Assembly (NCBI RefSeq): GCF_004379335.1 | Contig: NZ_CP038013.1 | Location: 434,001 to 498,000 of the forward strand | Length of the DNA stretch: 64,000 bases | Reading direction: 5' to 3' | Origin: Spiroplasma gladiatoris | GTDB lineage: Bacteria > Bacillota_I > Bacilli_A > Mycoplasmatales > Mycoplasmataceae | Shown here: positions 22,471 to 32,346 of the stretch, piece by piece | How the letters are laid out: the number at the start of each line of letters is the position of its first letter | Numbering within the stretch: position 1 is the stretch's first letter | Notes under the pieces: generated by a model | Databases searched by the model: none | Told to the model about the DNA's origin: nothing | The model's input: only the letters and a program-made list of their open reading frames with translations | Position numbers and translations under genes: made by a program

Positions 22471-22640
22471 TTAATTTCTCCCTTTATTTCAGTCTCTATT
22501 TTGATTGAATTTGTTAAAACAAAGCATAAATACCTAAAGGGTTAAGATCTATGCAACGTAAAAACATCAATACATTTAATAGTATATATACATAAAAAGA
22601 CTAAGTCAATAAAAAGGTTATTATATTTAAATAATTCTGG

Positions 22641-24116
22641 TGTCAATAACATATGATATTTTCCTTATATATAACAAATTAAAATTTTCCAAACTATAAT
22701 TATTTTATTGGAAGGTTTAAAATGAGGAGATATTTAAAAATGAATGAAAAAAAGAGAGTGGAAATTATCAAAGACGTTATAGAACAAAAAAAACAAAAGA
22801 GTCAGCTTCTATAAAGTTATGTCAAACAATTAGAAATGTAAATATATTAATTAATAAATATAAAAAAAATGGTTACATATCTTTTATTCATAAGAACACT
22901 GGCAGATTGTCTTGCAGAAGAATTAGCAGTGATATTAGTCAAAAAATAATTAAATTATATAAAGATGAATTTTGTGACTATAATTACAAACGCTTTCAAG
23001 AAAAGTTGCTAGAAAATTATAATATAAAAGTTTCGTATACATATTTACTTAGTTTATTAAAGGGAAATAACATGTATTCTCCAAGAATACATAGAGTAAC
23101 TAAAAAAATAATTAAACAAAAAATAGCTAACAGTTTAAAAAAATCAAAATATAAAAACTATAGAAAAAAAAGTATTTAAATACTTTATTAAGTATTTAAA
23201 ATAGTCATCCGATGCAACGTTGAAAAACTGAGTTTGGAGAAAGGTTGCAAACAGATGCTTCTGTACATTACTGAATTAAAGAAGAAAAATGATATCTACA
23301 TGGTTTTATTGATGATGTTACTGGCAAAATATTGGCTTTATATTTTGACACTGAAGAAACTCTTATGGGTTATTACAATATCACAAAGAAAGTTTTGCTT
23401 AATTATGGGATTCCTAAAGAAATATTGAAAGACAAAAGAACGTATTTTGAAGTCCAAAAGAAAAGGAGTCAGATCTACATTCTGACTCCTTAACACAATA
23501 CGGATTTTTGTGTCACAACTTAGGAATAAAATTAACAACATCTAGCTTTCCACAAACTAAAGGCCGTATTGAAAGGTTGTGAAATACACTTCAAGATCGC
23601 CTACCAAAAGAACTTAAAGAAAGTAATATATCAACTATAAACCAAGCTAATTTGTTTTTAGATGAATATATAGATAAATATAATTCACAGTTTCCCCTTC
23701 AAATAGAGAATATCACTAATTCTTTTAGATTTTTTGAAGAAACTAAAAATATAGATTTTTATTTATCTAGAATATTTGAAAGAACAGTAAATAAGGGTTC
23801 AACTATAAAATACCAAAATAAGTACTATATTACACATTCAAATGAAGAACCAGTTTTTTATAAAAATAAAACAAAAATAATGGTTGTTGAGACATTTGAC
23901 GGAAAACTATATTCAAACTCATATAGCGAATGAATGCCTTTATTAGAAGTATTACAAAATTCTACTTATAAAGAGGTGTATGAAGATAAAAACCCGGATG
24001 AGATAAATAAAATTTATAATCCAATAAAAACAAGCAGTCCTTGAAAGTATACTAATTGAATATTTTATAAAAACTCAAAAAATAAAGTTTTAGGAAAAAT
24101 TAATTAGTTATTGACA
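22641..24116 (+). mobile_element. Frameshifted IS1202-like element, second copy
   Basis: A 1,476-bp element with the same terminal repeats TGTCAATAAC (22641) and GTTATTGACA (to 24116) as the intact copy, in the opposite orientation. No target duplication is visible: the 20 bases on either side differ, so one flank has been rearranged or has decayed, or the copy arose by recombination. Confidence 0.9.
22721..24107 (+). pseudogene. IS1202-like transposase, frameshifted
   Basis: Over 95% identical by eye to the intact transposase but broken by small indels: a lost base near 22787 (EQKITKES becomes EQKKQKS), indels near 23165 where KNIEKKEYLNT becomes KNYRKKSI and a stop, and a lost G near 23442 (DKRTVFW becomes DKRTYFE). 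The remaining pieces (22907-23179, 23652-23933 and on) keep the DDE residues. It may be moved by transposase supplied from the intact copy. Confidence 0.9.
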
Positions 24117-24960
24117 GTAAATAAATCAATTTTTTAAAATATAAATTTTTTTTCAATAAAATTAGTTAATCTAAGGTTTTTTATTTTAATTTATAAATGA
24201 ATATAAATATATATTTAATTATAAGGGGATTCTCAGTAATTACTAGTTACATTAAAAACTTTTAAAAAACTGACAAAAACATTCAAGACAATTTATTAAG
24301 CAGAAGTTTAGTTAAAAAAATTTCCCAATAAGATGTCTGTTAAATTACTTCTTAATTAAATGTCAATAGATATAACACAATAATTTAAAAATTTAAATTA
24401 AGAATATAGATTGAAAAACTTACTATTGATAGTAAATTTTTATTTTAACTAACTTAAAATACTTTTGAATTCACAATTATATGTAAGTTTTAGCTTTTTT
24501 AATAATATTAATTTATAGATTTTAAAGAGATAAATGAAAAAGCTTAAAAAATTATTATTTTATTTACAAGTTTTTCAGCTATATTTGTATCAAATTTTTA
24601 GTTCTGCAATCTATATGAACTATAAAACTACTAACAATTATAACAATATTACAAAATATCCAAAAGCAGCAAGTAAAAGTATTTATAAAAATGACTTAAT
24701 GTTATCAAGGTGAACATAACAAAACTTTTAATAGAAGCATTCAAACATTTATCAAAACAGATATTTCACTCAACTTGTATACGAGGAAATGTTATAAGTT
24801 ATTATTGATAATTATATAATTTTAATACGCCTTTTATTGAATTAGTCTTTTAATATTTATTAATTGTAATTTATATTTTTAAAATGTAAATATCTTAATT
24901 TTCTATATATTTATGCATCGTTTTAAAAAAATATCAAAATAAAAACTTTAAAAAAGGGAA
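24117..24960 (+). pseudogene. Decayed region with a secreted-protein remnant
   Basis: No intact gene of credible length. At 24534-24719 a 61-codon frame begins MKKLKKLLFYLQVFQLYLY like a signal peptide and ends after NDLMLSRWT; the next frame continues with similar residues for another 30 codons. It looks like the N-terminal end of a lost secreted protein. The rest (24117-24530) holds only short legible pieces in changing frames. Confidence 0.45.
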
Positions 24961-24969
24961 AATTTAAAA

Positions 24970-25229
24970 GGATCAAGTAAATAAAAAAATAGATATTATT
25001 AATAAATTTGGTAATGATTATAAAGATACTAGTAAAGAAGAAATGCAAACTGCATTGTAGATAAGTAATATTAAAAATCTACAAGATTATTTAGCGAAAC
25101 GTAAAAAGAAATATTCTTCAATTATAAGCTTTTTAAAAAAAATTTCAAAGAAGATAATTATCAAGTGACTTACTAAAAAAAGTTAAAAGATATAAATTTG
25201 TTATTGCAAAACTTGTATTAATAAAATAA
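24970..25229 (+). pseudogene. Decayed second rpsO
   Basis: In shifting plus-strand frames this reads as S15: KKIDIINKFGNDYKDTSKEE (functional copy TDIVNNFGDNDKDTGKAE), then MQTAL, a stop, ISNIKNLQDYLAKRKKKYSS (DIKNLQDHSAKHKKDYSS), then after a frameshift near 25160 LLKKVKRYKFVIAKLVLIK and stop (LLKKDVNRYKAVIEKLGLRK). One in-frame stop (TAG near 25057), at least one frameshift, and no start codon. It points the same way as truB-ribF. Confidence 0.88.
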
Positions 25230-25294
25230 AAAATTTAAATATTTAGTTAAAATATCACAGGATTTTTAATATAATTTAGTAAGAGGTAAAAATA

Positions 25295-26353
25295 ATGTAT
25301 AATGGAACAAGTTTATTTTCCAATGTGGGAATTGATGAACATTTTTTTAAAACAAGAAATGTAAAGATAAAAGTGGCTAACGAATTATTAGATAAAAGAG
25401 CTATGTTTTACAAACATTTATATCCTGATGTAGATGTAATAATAGGTGATATAAGAAATGATATCGTTTTTAAAACTATTATAAATAAACATGTTAAATA
25501 TAAATGTGACTTTCTGATTGCTACTCCACCTTGTCAAGGTATGTCTGTGGCAGGAAAAATGGATAAAAATGACGAGAGAAATGCTTTAATTAAATATGTT
25601 GTAAAATTTATACAAATAACAAAACCGAAAAATATTTTAATAGAAAATGTACCAGGTTTATTAAAATTTAAAATAGAAGTTAATGGCGAAAAAGTAGCAA
25701 TTAAAGATTATATAATTAACACTTTAGAATGTATGGGCTATATAGTTAATTATGGTGTTTTAGATGCCGCTGATTATGAAACGCCTCAACATAGAAAAAG
25801 AGCGATTTTTCTAATTTCTAATATTAGGAAGTGAGAATTTCCTAAACCCAAAAATAGAATAACTGTAAAAGATGTTATATATAATTTAGAAAGTATAGAG
25901 TCTGGCGAAAAAGGAAAACATAGATTTCATTATGCAAAAAAACATAATAAAAAGCACATTTTATGAATGAGTAATACGCCAACAGGCAAATCAGCACACG
26001 ATAACTTAGAACATTTTCCTATAAAGGATAATGGTGAAAAAATAAAAGGATATAAGACAACTTACAAAAGAATTGATTGAGATAAGCCTGCTCCAACAAT
26101 AACTATGGCAAATGGATCAATTTCAAGTCAAAATAATGTTCACCCAGGTAGAATAAAAAAAGATAAAACTTATTCGGATGCTAGAGTATTGACGATATTA
26201 GAACTTTTAAGGTTAACAGGGTTACCAGATGATTGAAATATACCGATCTGAGCTACCGATAATTTAATCCGAGAAGTAATCGGAGAATCATTTCCGCCTA
26301 AGTTTGCTTTATCAATGTTAAGTACAATGCCAAATGAATATGAAGATGAATAA
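25295..26353 (+). CDS. DNA C5-cytosine methyltransferase
   Basis: A 352-residue Dcm-type enzyme that transfers methyl from SAM to cytosine C5. Motif I is slightly unusual (SLFSNVGID), motif IV has the catalytic Cys80 in ATPPCQGMS, motif VI is IENVPG (Glu117), motif VIII is QHRKRAIFL. Motifs IX-X (SDARVLTILELLRLTGLP and IGESFPPKFA) close the protein. The target-recognition region is between residues about 180 and 270. Its 3' end overlaps the ATG of the next gene, an HNH endonuclease, by 8 to 14 bases, so the pair is a type II restriction-modification system. Four TGA codons are Trp. Confidence 0.92.
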
Positions 26354-27479
26354 AATTATATGACAAGCACCAGGCAATGGAAAAATATTCGATAGCAGTT
26401 TCTATGATATCAATAAGACTAATTCTTATATGACTACAAGAAGTTTTTATGTGCTTGAATTTTTTATTAAAATGGGGAAGATAAAAATTATTAAAATTAA
26501 AGATTTGGAAAAACAAATAAAAAATTATTTAATTAATAACTTTAAATCATTTAAAAAGAATGATAGCGTTGTATCACACTTCTATAAACCTTTAATTTTT
26601 TATGGTCTTTTGAAATATATTTATATTGGAAATGACAAATATATTATGCCTTCTTTTGAAGGTAGAAAATTTGTAAGTGAAATTAAAATTAATAATTCTA
26701 CTCTTGCATTAAGTTACTTTTTTAGGGCCACCATGGAAGTTATGTACCCAAACGATGCTACTCCAGATGTAAAAAATTTATATCTTTTTCCATTTAGAAT
26801 AATTTATTATTATATTTTAAAAAATGGTTTTATAACCAAAGATTTTATTGATTATAAAATAGTTTTTATAAATACTATTGCAGATATAAATAATAACATT
26901 TTTTATAATTTAAAAAATACATCAAAAAACAAAAAGTTCAGAACATGAGTTATTAACTCATTAGTCGATGTAGGAATACTAAATTTAAAAAACGACATAT
27001 ATACTTTGAATAATAATATAATAACTTTAATACAAAATGAATATGAAATGAATATCGATAAAATGTTTTTTACATGAAATGATGAAATAGAATTTTATGA
27101 TACAAAGATTATAACTAAAAATAAAGCGAGAAATCAAAAGTTAGCGAAATCTTGTATAGAGAGATCTAATTTCAAATGTGAAATTGACAATAATCATTTT
27201 ACATTTAATAGTTTATCTAATAATATGTATTTAGAATCACATCATGTTATACCTTTTTCTATGCAAAATAGAGTTGATTTTGAATTAGATGTAATTGATA
27301 ATTTAATAGCTTTATGTCCTAATTGTCACAAAGCTATGCATTATGGCGATAGCAACATAAAAACAAGTATGATAAATGCTATTTATAACTATAAAAATAA
27401 CTTTTTATACAAAAATAATATTAATTTAAATGATTTGTTATACATTTATTTAAATAATACTTATTTATATAAAAATTAG
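26346..27479 (+). CDS. HNH restriction endonuclease
   Basis: A 377-residue protein (379 if started at the in-frame ATG at 26340). The C-terminal domain is an HNH (beta-beta-alpha metal) nuclease: YLESHHVIPFSMQ with His299-His300, then DNLIALCPNCHKAMH with Cys324, Cys327 and His328. The N-terminal 270 residues resemble no domain I can name and presumably bind the DNA target. The start codon lies inside the methyltransferase gene, which fits tight coupling of the two. It should cut the site protected by the C5 enzyme. Intact in code 4. Confidence 0.88.
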
Positions 27480-27886
27480 TATAATAAAAAATATAATAAG
27501 ATTGTAATTTTAAATAAATGTCTAAAAATTAATTTTATATAAGTTTTGCAGAAAATTGCTGTTTTACTATTACCCCATATAATTATGTAAGTTTAGAGAC
27601 TCTATGATTAAAAAAAATATGAATTAATTAATGCATTAACACTGATAGAATCTTTTTAATTATTGCTTATTTTAGCATTTCCACTATCACTTATGTAATT
27701 TGATTAGAAAAAATAAATTCTACACATGAAATAGGTGTAGGATTTTTTTATGTAAAAAAACTTAATAATAATACAGTGAATTAAAATTGTTAAAATATAA
27801 AAAACAAAAAATAAAAATATTAAAACAAGAGTAAAAAATAATTAAATAAAAATAATTATACATAAAGATTATTTAATAGATAATTA
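27480..27886. other. Non-coding stretch with one hairpin
   Basis: No gene seen. CTACAC/GTGTAG at 27720-27740 with a T-run to 27749 is a plausible terminator for the restriction operon, although it is 240 bases downstream. Confidence 0.5.
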
Positions 27887-28660
27887 TTGTATAAAAGTTT
27901 ATTAAGAAAAAAATTTATAAAAAATAAAAAGTCAAATAATTCTAATATTTATGGAATTATAAATTATCTTAAAGAAAAACAAATAAAAGAGTTAATTGAA
28001 AGGAGAATAAAAAAGAAAAAGATAAAAAAGAAAGAGAACAATCAACAAAATAACATTATTAAATTTAAAAATGAAATTAAGAATTCTATCAATGCATAGA
28101 GCTACATTTTATCAAAACAAGCAAAAATAATATATAGGGATATAAACTTATAAATTTATTTGAAGAAATATTATTTAAATCTAGGTATATCTATACAGTA
28201 GAAGAATAAGTGTTTTTTCATAAGTACAAGTAATAATTAACATAAAGAAATATAGTATATCAATAAAGATGAAATTTCATAATTAAAACAAAAAAACATT
28301 TTTACTAATTTAAAGAACTAGTAAATTGTGATTACAACTCTATTAAAGATAACATTATAGCGACTGATATGTTCCTTGTTTAGTTAAAGAAACAAGCACT
28401 CCTTATCTGCTGCTATAAGTCATAAAATTCAAAAAATAAAATTTTATATTTGTCAAAAAAACAAAAACAATGCAGAACAATTTGAAGACTTTAAATATAA
28501 CAAATAAATAAAATTTTATTTTACATTTAGCATGGTTCTTGATAATCTAGTTATTAAGTTAGAAAAATAGTAAAACAAATAAATCGTCAGACAGGAATGA
28601 GTCTAACTGAAACTCATTAGATAATAGAGAAATATAGCTTTTTTTTTTTTTTTTGTTAAA
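27887..28660 (+). mobile_element. Decayed transposase of another IS family
   Basis: A basic helical 70-codon frame (27887-28099, ending NNIIKFKNEIKNSINA) leads into a broken second part. Pieces legible across frames: KDNIIATD (about 28345), LVKETSTPYLSAAISHKIQKI (interrupted, about 28380-28435) and NSLDNREI followed by an F-rich stretch (about 28605-28640). IIATD, YLSAAI-HK-KI and NSLDNREIEYFF-type blocks are typical of IS3-like mollicute transposases distinct from the one at 1-1190. Heavily decayed. Confidence 0.55.
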
Positions 28661-28864
28661 TTGTAAGCTGTCAAATCACATAACAAAAAATGAAAATAAA
28701 TAAACATACAGACCTATAGAGCGGTATATAGATTAATATAACAACAAAAAAATACAAAAAGTTTTAAATTGAAAAATGCTGGCTGTTGTCACTTTTAAAA
28801 TTTAAACTGTTGAATTTATTTTTTCCGTTTTTTTTTTTTTTTTTAATTTTTTTGCCTAAATAAA

Positions 28865-29790
28865 ATCAATATAAACATATGTTAGAGGACCATTTGCTTA
28901 ATTATTGTTATTATATAGTTGTAAAATTTTATATAATTATTTATTGCTTTTTTAATTTATTAAAATTGATTTTTTTAGTTTTGTTTTCACTCCCTTTATA
29001 AGGGTAAAGAAGTTTTTACACATTGCATTATCAATAGAATTATCAAGCCATGAAAATGATATTGTAATATTATTTTTTAAAATAAGTCATACCAACTATA
29101 AATTAGGTATTTGAGTCTTTTATAATACTGACTTACTATAAAACATTTTTTATTCAATATTTTTTTATTCTTGGCAAACCACAAATATTATTATTCTTTA
29201 AAAAATATCTTTTATTTCATAAACTAAATTAATGTATATTTTACGTTATATTCTGGTTTGTCTTTATTATGTCAACGATAATAACTCGCTATTGTTATAT
29301 TTAATAATTCGCATAGAGAAATAAAAGAGTATTTACTCTTATATTTCTCTATGCTTTTATATTAATTAATTATTATTTTTTTAAATCATCTATTAGTTAA
29401 TTAAACTTTTTTAAAATATCATTATCGATTTCCAAACACTTTATTTTTTGTTAAACTCTGCATTTTTTTATATTTTGAATTTTTTAAATTAGTTCTAATT
29501 TTTCCATTGTGTTTATTATGTTTCCCCACTTTTAAAATAAATGACTCGTAACCATAAAACTCTCAATTAACACACATTATTTTAACTGACAAATAATAAA
29601 TGTTATAAATATTTTATAAATCTCTATAAGATAAATTTTGATTAAAATGGTTACTTACAATCTCCTTTTTGGTATCAAAATATAAAGTATTTTATTTATA
29701 TCGCTTTAAATTTGTTATATAAAAAATTTTCCTTATATAATTTTATGTTTTTCAACATGATTTATACTTAGAAAATTATATTTAAAGCAT
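28865..29790 (-). mobile_element. Strongly decayed third copy of the IS3-type element
   Basis: Follows the order of the 4999-6280 element on the minus strand: ATGTTAGAGGACCATT near the left end, CACATTGCATTATCAATAGA at about 29020, the orfB N-terminal region at about 29150-29350, the KHNKHN-type stretch at about 29510 and the right end TTATACTTAGAAAATTATAT near 29765-29785. The central part of orfB is deleted (from about 29085) and stops are frequent. It is a much older copy than the other two. Confidence 0.8.
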
Positions 29791-29943
29791 ATGTTAATAT
29801 GTTGTATTTTTCTGAAATAATCTCTTACAATTAACATAAAAATTTATAAACATTAAAAAAGCGTTTAAATATAAAACAAGAACTAATAATTTTAAATTGT
29901 TGAATGCTATTAATTTATGTAATAAAATATAAATGGTGATTTT

Positions 29944-30978
29944 ATGAAAAATAGTTTTAGAAATTATAATAAAATTTATTTAAAAGTACTCTTAGACGGA
30001 AATAAGAAACGTAAAGTAAATGACTTTAACTATTTATTAATAGAATTAAATAAATTAGTAAAATCAATCAGTATTTTATTTCCTGAAAACTCAAACATTA
30101 AATCATCAATAGGTAAAGGTTATTTAACTCACACACCTTGAATTTCAATTTTTGAAAAGAATAATTATGGTTTAACAATAATTTTCTATCCACTTTTAAA
30201 CGGTTATTCAATAAATATTTGTCAAAAAACAGCAGATTTTTTTAATTCTAAAGAAGGAGTATTAGAATTAAAAAATAATAGAATAAAAATGGAAAAATAT
30301 CTTAAACCATTGATGAAGAAAATAGGTTGAAAAAATAACTACCCGGAATTCTTTTATGATAACAATAAAGGTGTGATTACTAGAGGTGAAAGTTACTTAA
30401 TCAGTTCTCCTGTGTGTAAATTTGTAAAGAATAATGATAATGCTTTAGATATAGAAAAAACTTTTAATGATATAAAAACTCTTTTTTATTATCTAAGTGA
30501 ATATCAAGAACTTTCTATTGTTAATCCCACTTTGGGAGACTTAAATTTAATAAAAAAAGACAAACGCAATTATCTAGAAGTGATAAACAAGTATTTTAAG
30601 TTTTACCACAATTATTTTTCTAATAATAATATTGTCAAAGACATTATTGTTGGTGATGGGTATTTTAACAATAGAAGTACAGTTGACAGAAATAAAAATA
30701 AAAAAATTCAACTAATAAAAACAGAATTAGGTGATGATGCTGAAAAAAAGGTTGTTATTTATGAAAAAAGAAATCTTTTATTAAAAAATAGAGCAGATTT
30801 AGCTCAAAAGGTTAAGCAGAAAGATACTGACGGTGATGGGTATGATGTAGAAAGTTATTATCCGAATGGTAAAATAAAAAAAATTGAAGTAAAATCATCT
30901 TTAAATGATAATAAAACTATTTATATTTCAAAAAGAGAATGAGAAATGTTTAAAAATAAAGAAACTTTAATATATTAA
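29944..30978 (+). CDS. MrcB-like / NO VEIN-type nuclease, C-terminus cut by a stop
   Basis: A 344-residue protein. The N-terminal part (WISIFEKNNYGLTIIFYPLL and SINICQ, residues about 66-100) resembles the MrcB/DUF3578 domain found in restriction subunits. The C-terminal part (GDDAEKKVVIYEK from about 263, then GYDVES with Asp301 and IEVKSS with Glu315 and Lys317) matches the DUF3883 / NO VEIN C-terminal nuclease, a PD-(D/E)xK fold. After TAA at 30976 the same frame stays open for 35 codons (VFIDNKNINITEILYPDI) to 31086 and looks like the family's normal end. So this is a nonsense-shortened nuclease; activity is uncertain because the catalytic residues remain. Confidence 0.75.
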
Positions 30979-31099
30979 GTATTTATTGATAATAAAAATA
31001 TAAATATAACAGAAATACTTTATCCTGACATAAAAGAAGAAAATTTGATACCTATTAATTATTTGATAAAGTTTGATATGAGATAAAAGGAATGATTAT

Positions 31100-32278
31100 A
31101 TGAAAAAATACATCAATGTTGAAAACATTATAAGAAGCACAGACTTAAGAACATTATGCACTGTTTATTTTAATCTGATCGAAGATGAAGATGAAAATTA
31201 TTTTGTGGTTAAGTCACATTATAAAAAATCAAAGTTTAAAACTAAATTAAACTATAACGATGACCTTCTTGAAGAAAATAATAAATTACTGATTAACTAC
31301 ACAGAATTACCGTTTTTTTTAAAAAATAGAGTACATTATTGTTATATAAAGAAAAACTTAGAATTTAATAAACTCGAATTATTAACAGCAGCCTTGTATA
31401 AAAGAATTCAAAATTTGAGAAGTTTTTATTCAACTAATGATTTTAAAATTTATGTTTTTGTTGGTCTGTTCGGATTAAGAGGAAGTGTAGATTTTTCAAG
31501 AAATTTATATGCAGTTGACTTAAAAAAGCAAGTAGCTACAGAAACATATTGTAAAAACATATTTTATCTTTTAACAAGTATTGAAGGTCTTGAACAACTA
31601 AACTTTAACTTTAGAGACCTCCAGCCAGAATACATAGGCGGTAAAAAAAGAGATGATCAAATAAGAATAAATTTAAAATATTTTTATGAAAATTTTTATA
31701 AAGAAATAAGAAAAATAAACACATATAAAGCAGATATTATTGAATTTAATAGAGATCTTTTCATAAATAAAAGTACAAGTTCTTTATTTAATAACCAGTT
31801 TATAGAAAGAATGATGTTTTATATAAAAGCCGCTTTTTCAAAAGAGTACTCTTTTGCGGATGATATTGAAAATCTACGTAAAAAACTAAACCTTGAAATT
31901 AAACCTTCACTAAAAAGAAATACCAGTATAGTTGTTTATGCCAAAGCACTTCTTCCCGATATATGTTATGGTTGTTATGAAAAATACAAAGTGATTGACA
32001 GAACTTTTTATTACAGAAATAGTGAAAATTTATACTTAGAAATTCATCATGTTATATCTTTTTCTAATGGAGAAGTTGATCAAATTGATAATCTAGTTAA
32101 ATTGTGTCCCGCTTGTCATAAAGCTCTTACACCTAATAGAGCAGATGAAAAATATCAAAAAGAAATAATTCAATCAATTTTAAAGTTAAATAAAGATGTA
32201 TGTAGATATGTTGAAAATTTTACAAGTACTTATAATATTTACAAAAATATAGATTATATTTATTCTAAACTAAAATAA
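31100..32278 (+). CDS. HNH restriction endonuclease, partner of the fused methyltransferase
   Basis: A 392-residue protein with a C-terminal HNH domain that carries a full zinc-knuckle pattern: Cys289-x2-Cys292 (CYGC), LEIHHVISFSNG with His316-His317, and DNLVKLCPACHKAL with Cys336 and Cys339. The N-terminal 280 residues have no recognised domain and probably recognise DNA. It lies 14 bases after the end of the extended frame of the preceding nuclease gene and 68 before the fused methyltransferase gene, all on one strand, so the three are likely one operon. The whole gene happens to contain no TGA codon. Confidence 0.85.
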   Translation: MKKYINVENIIRSTDLRTLCTVYFNLIEDEDENYFVVKSHYKKSKFKTKLNYNDDLLEENNKLLINYTELPFFLKNRVHYCYIKKNLEFNKLELLTAALYKRIQNLRSFYSTNDFKIYVFVGLFGLRGSVDFSRNLYAVDLKKQVATETYCKNIFYLLTSIEGLEQLNFNFRDLQPEYIGGKKRDDQIRINLKYFYENFYKEIRKINTYKADIIEFNRDLFINKSTSSLFNNQFIERMMFYIKAAFSKEYSFADDIENLRKKLNLEIKPSLKRNTSIVVYAKALLPDICYGCYEKYKVIDRTFYYRNSENLYLEIHHVISFSNGEVDQIDNLVKLCPACHKALTPNRADEKYQKEIIQSILKLNKDVCRYVENFTSTYNIYKNIDYIYSKLK

Positions 32279-32346
32279 ATATAATTTTATGTTATCATTC
32301 TTTATGAGGGAAAAAAAATAACTACCTCACAAAAGGAGAAATTGTT

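Noticed and set aside
22621-24136. A target duplication around the second IS1202-like copy
   Set aside because: The flanking bases on the two sides do not match beyond chance.
26340-26353. Start of the first HNH gene at ATG 26340 as a definite call
   Set aside because: ATG 26340 and ATG 26346 are both in frame and neither has a distinct RBS, so the shorter form was listed and the other noted.
28824-28850. Long T-runs near 28638 and 28824 as phase-variation sites
   Set aside because: No intact gene depends on them; they lie in decayed IS sequence.
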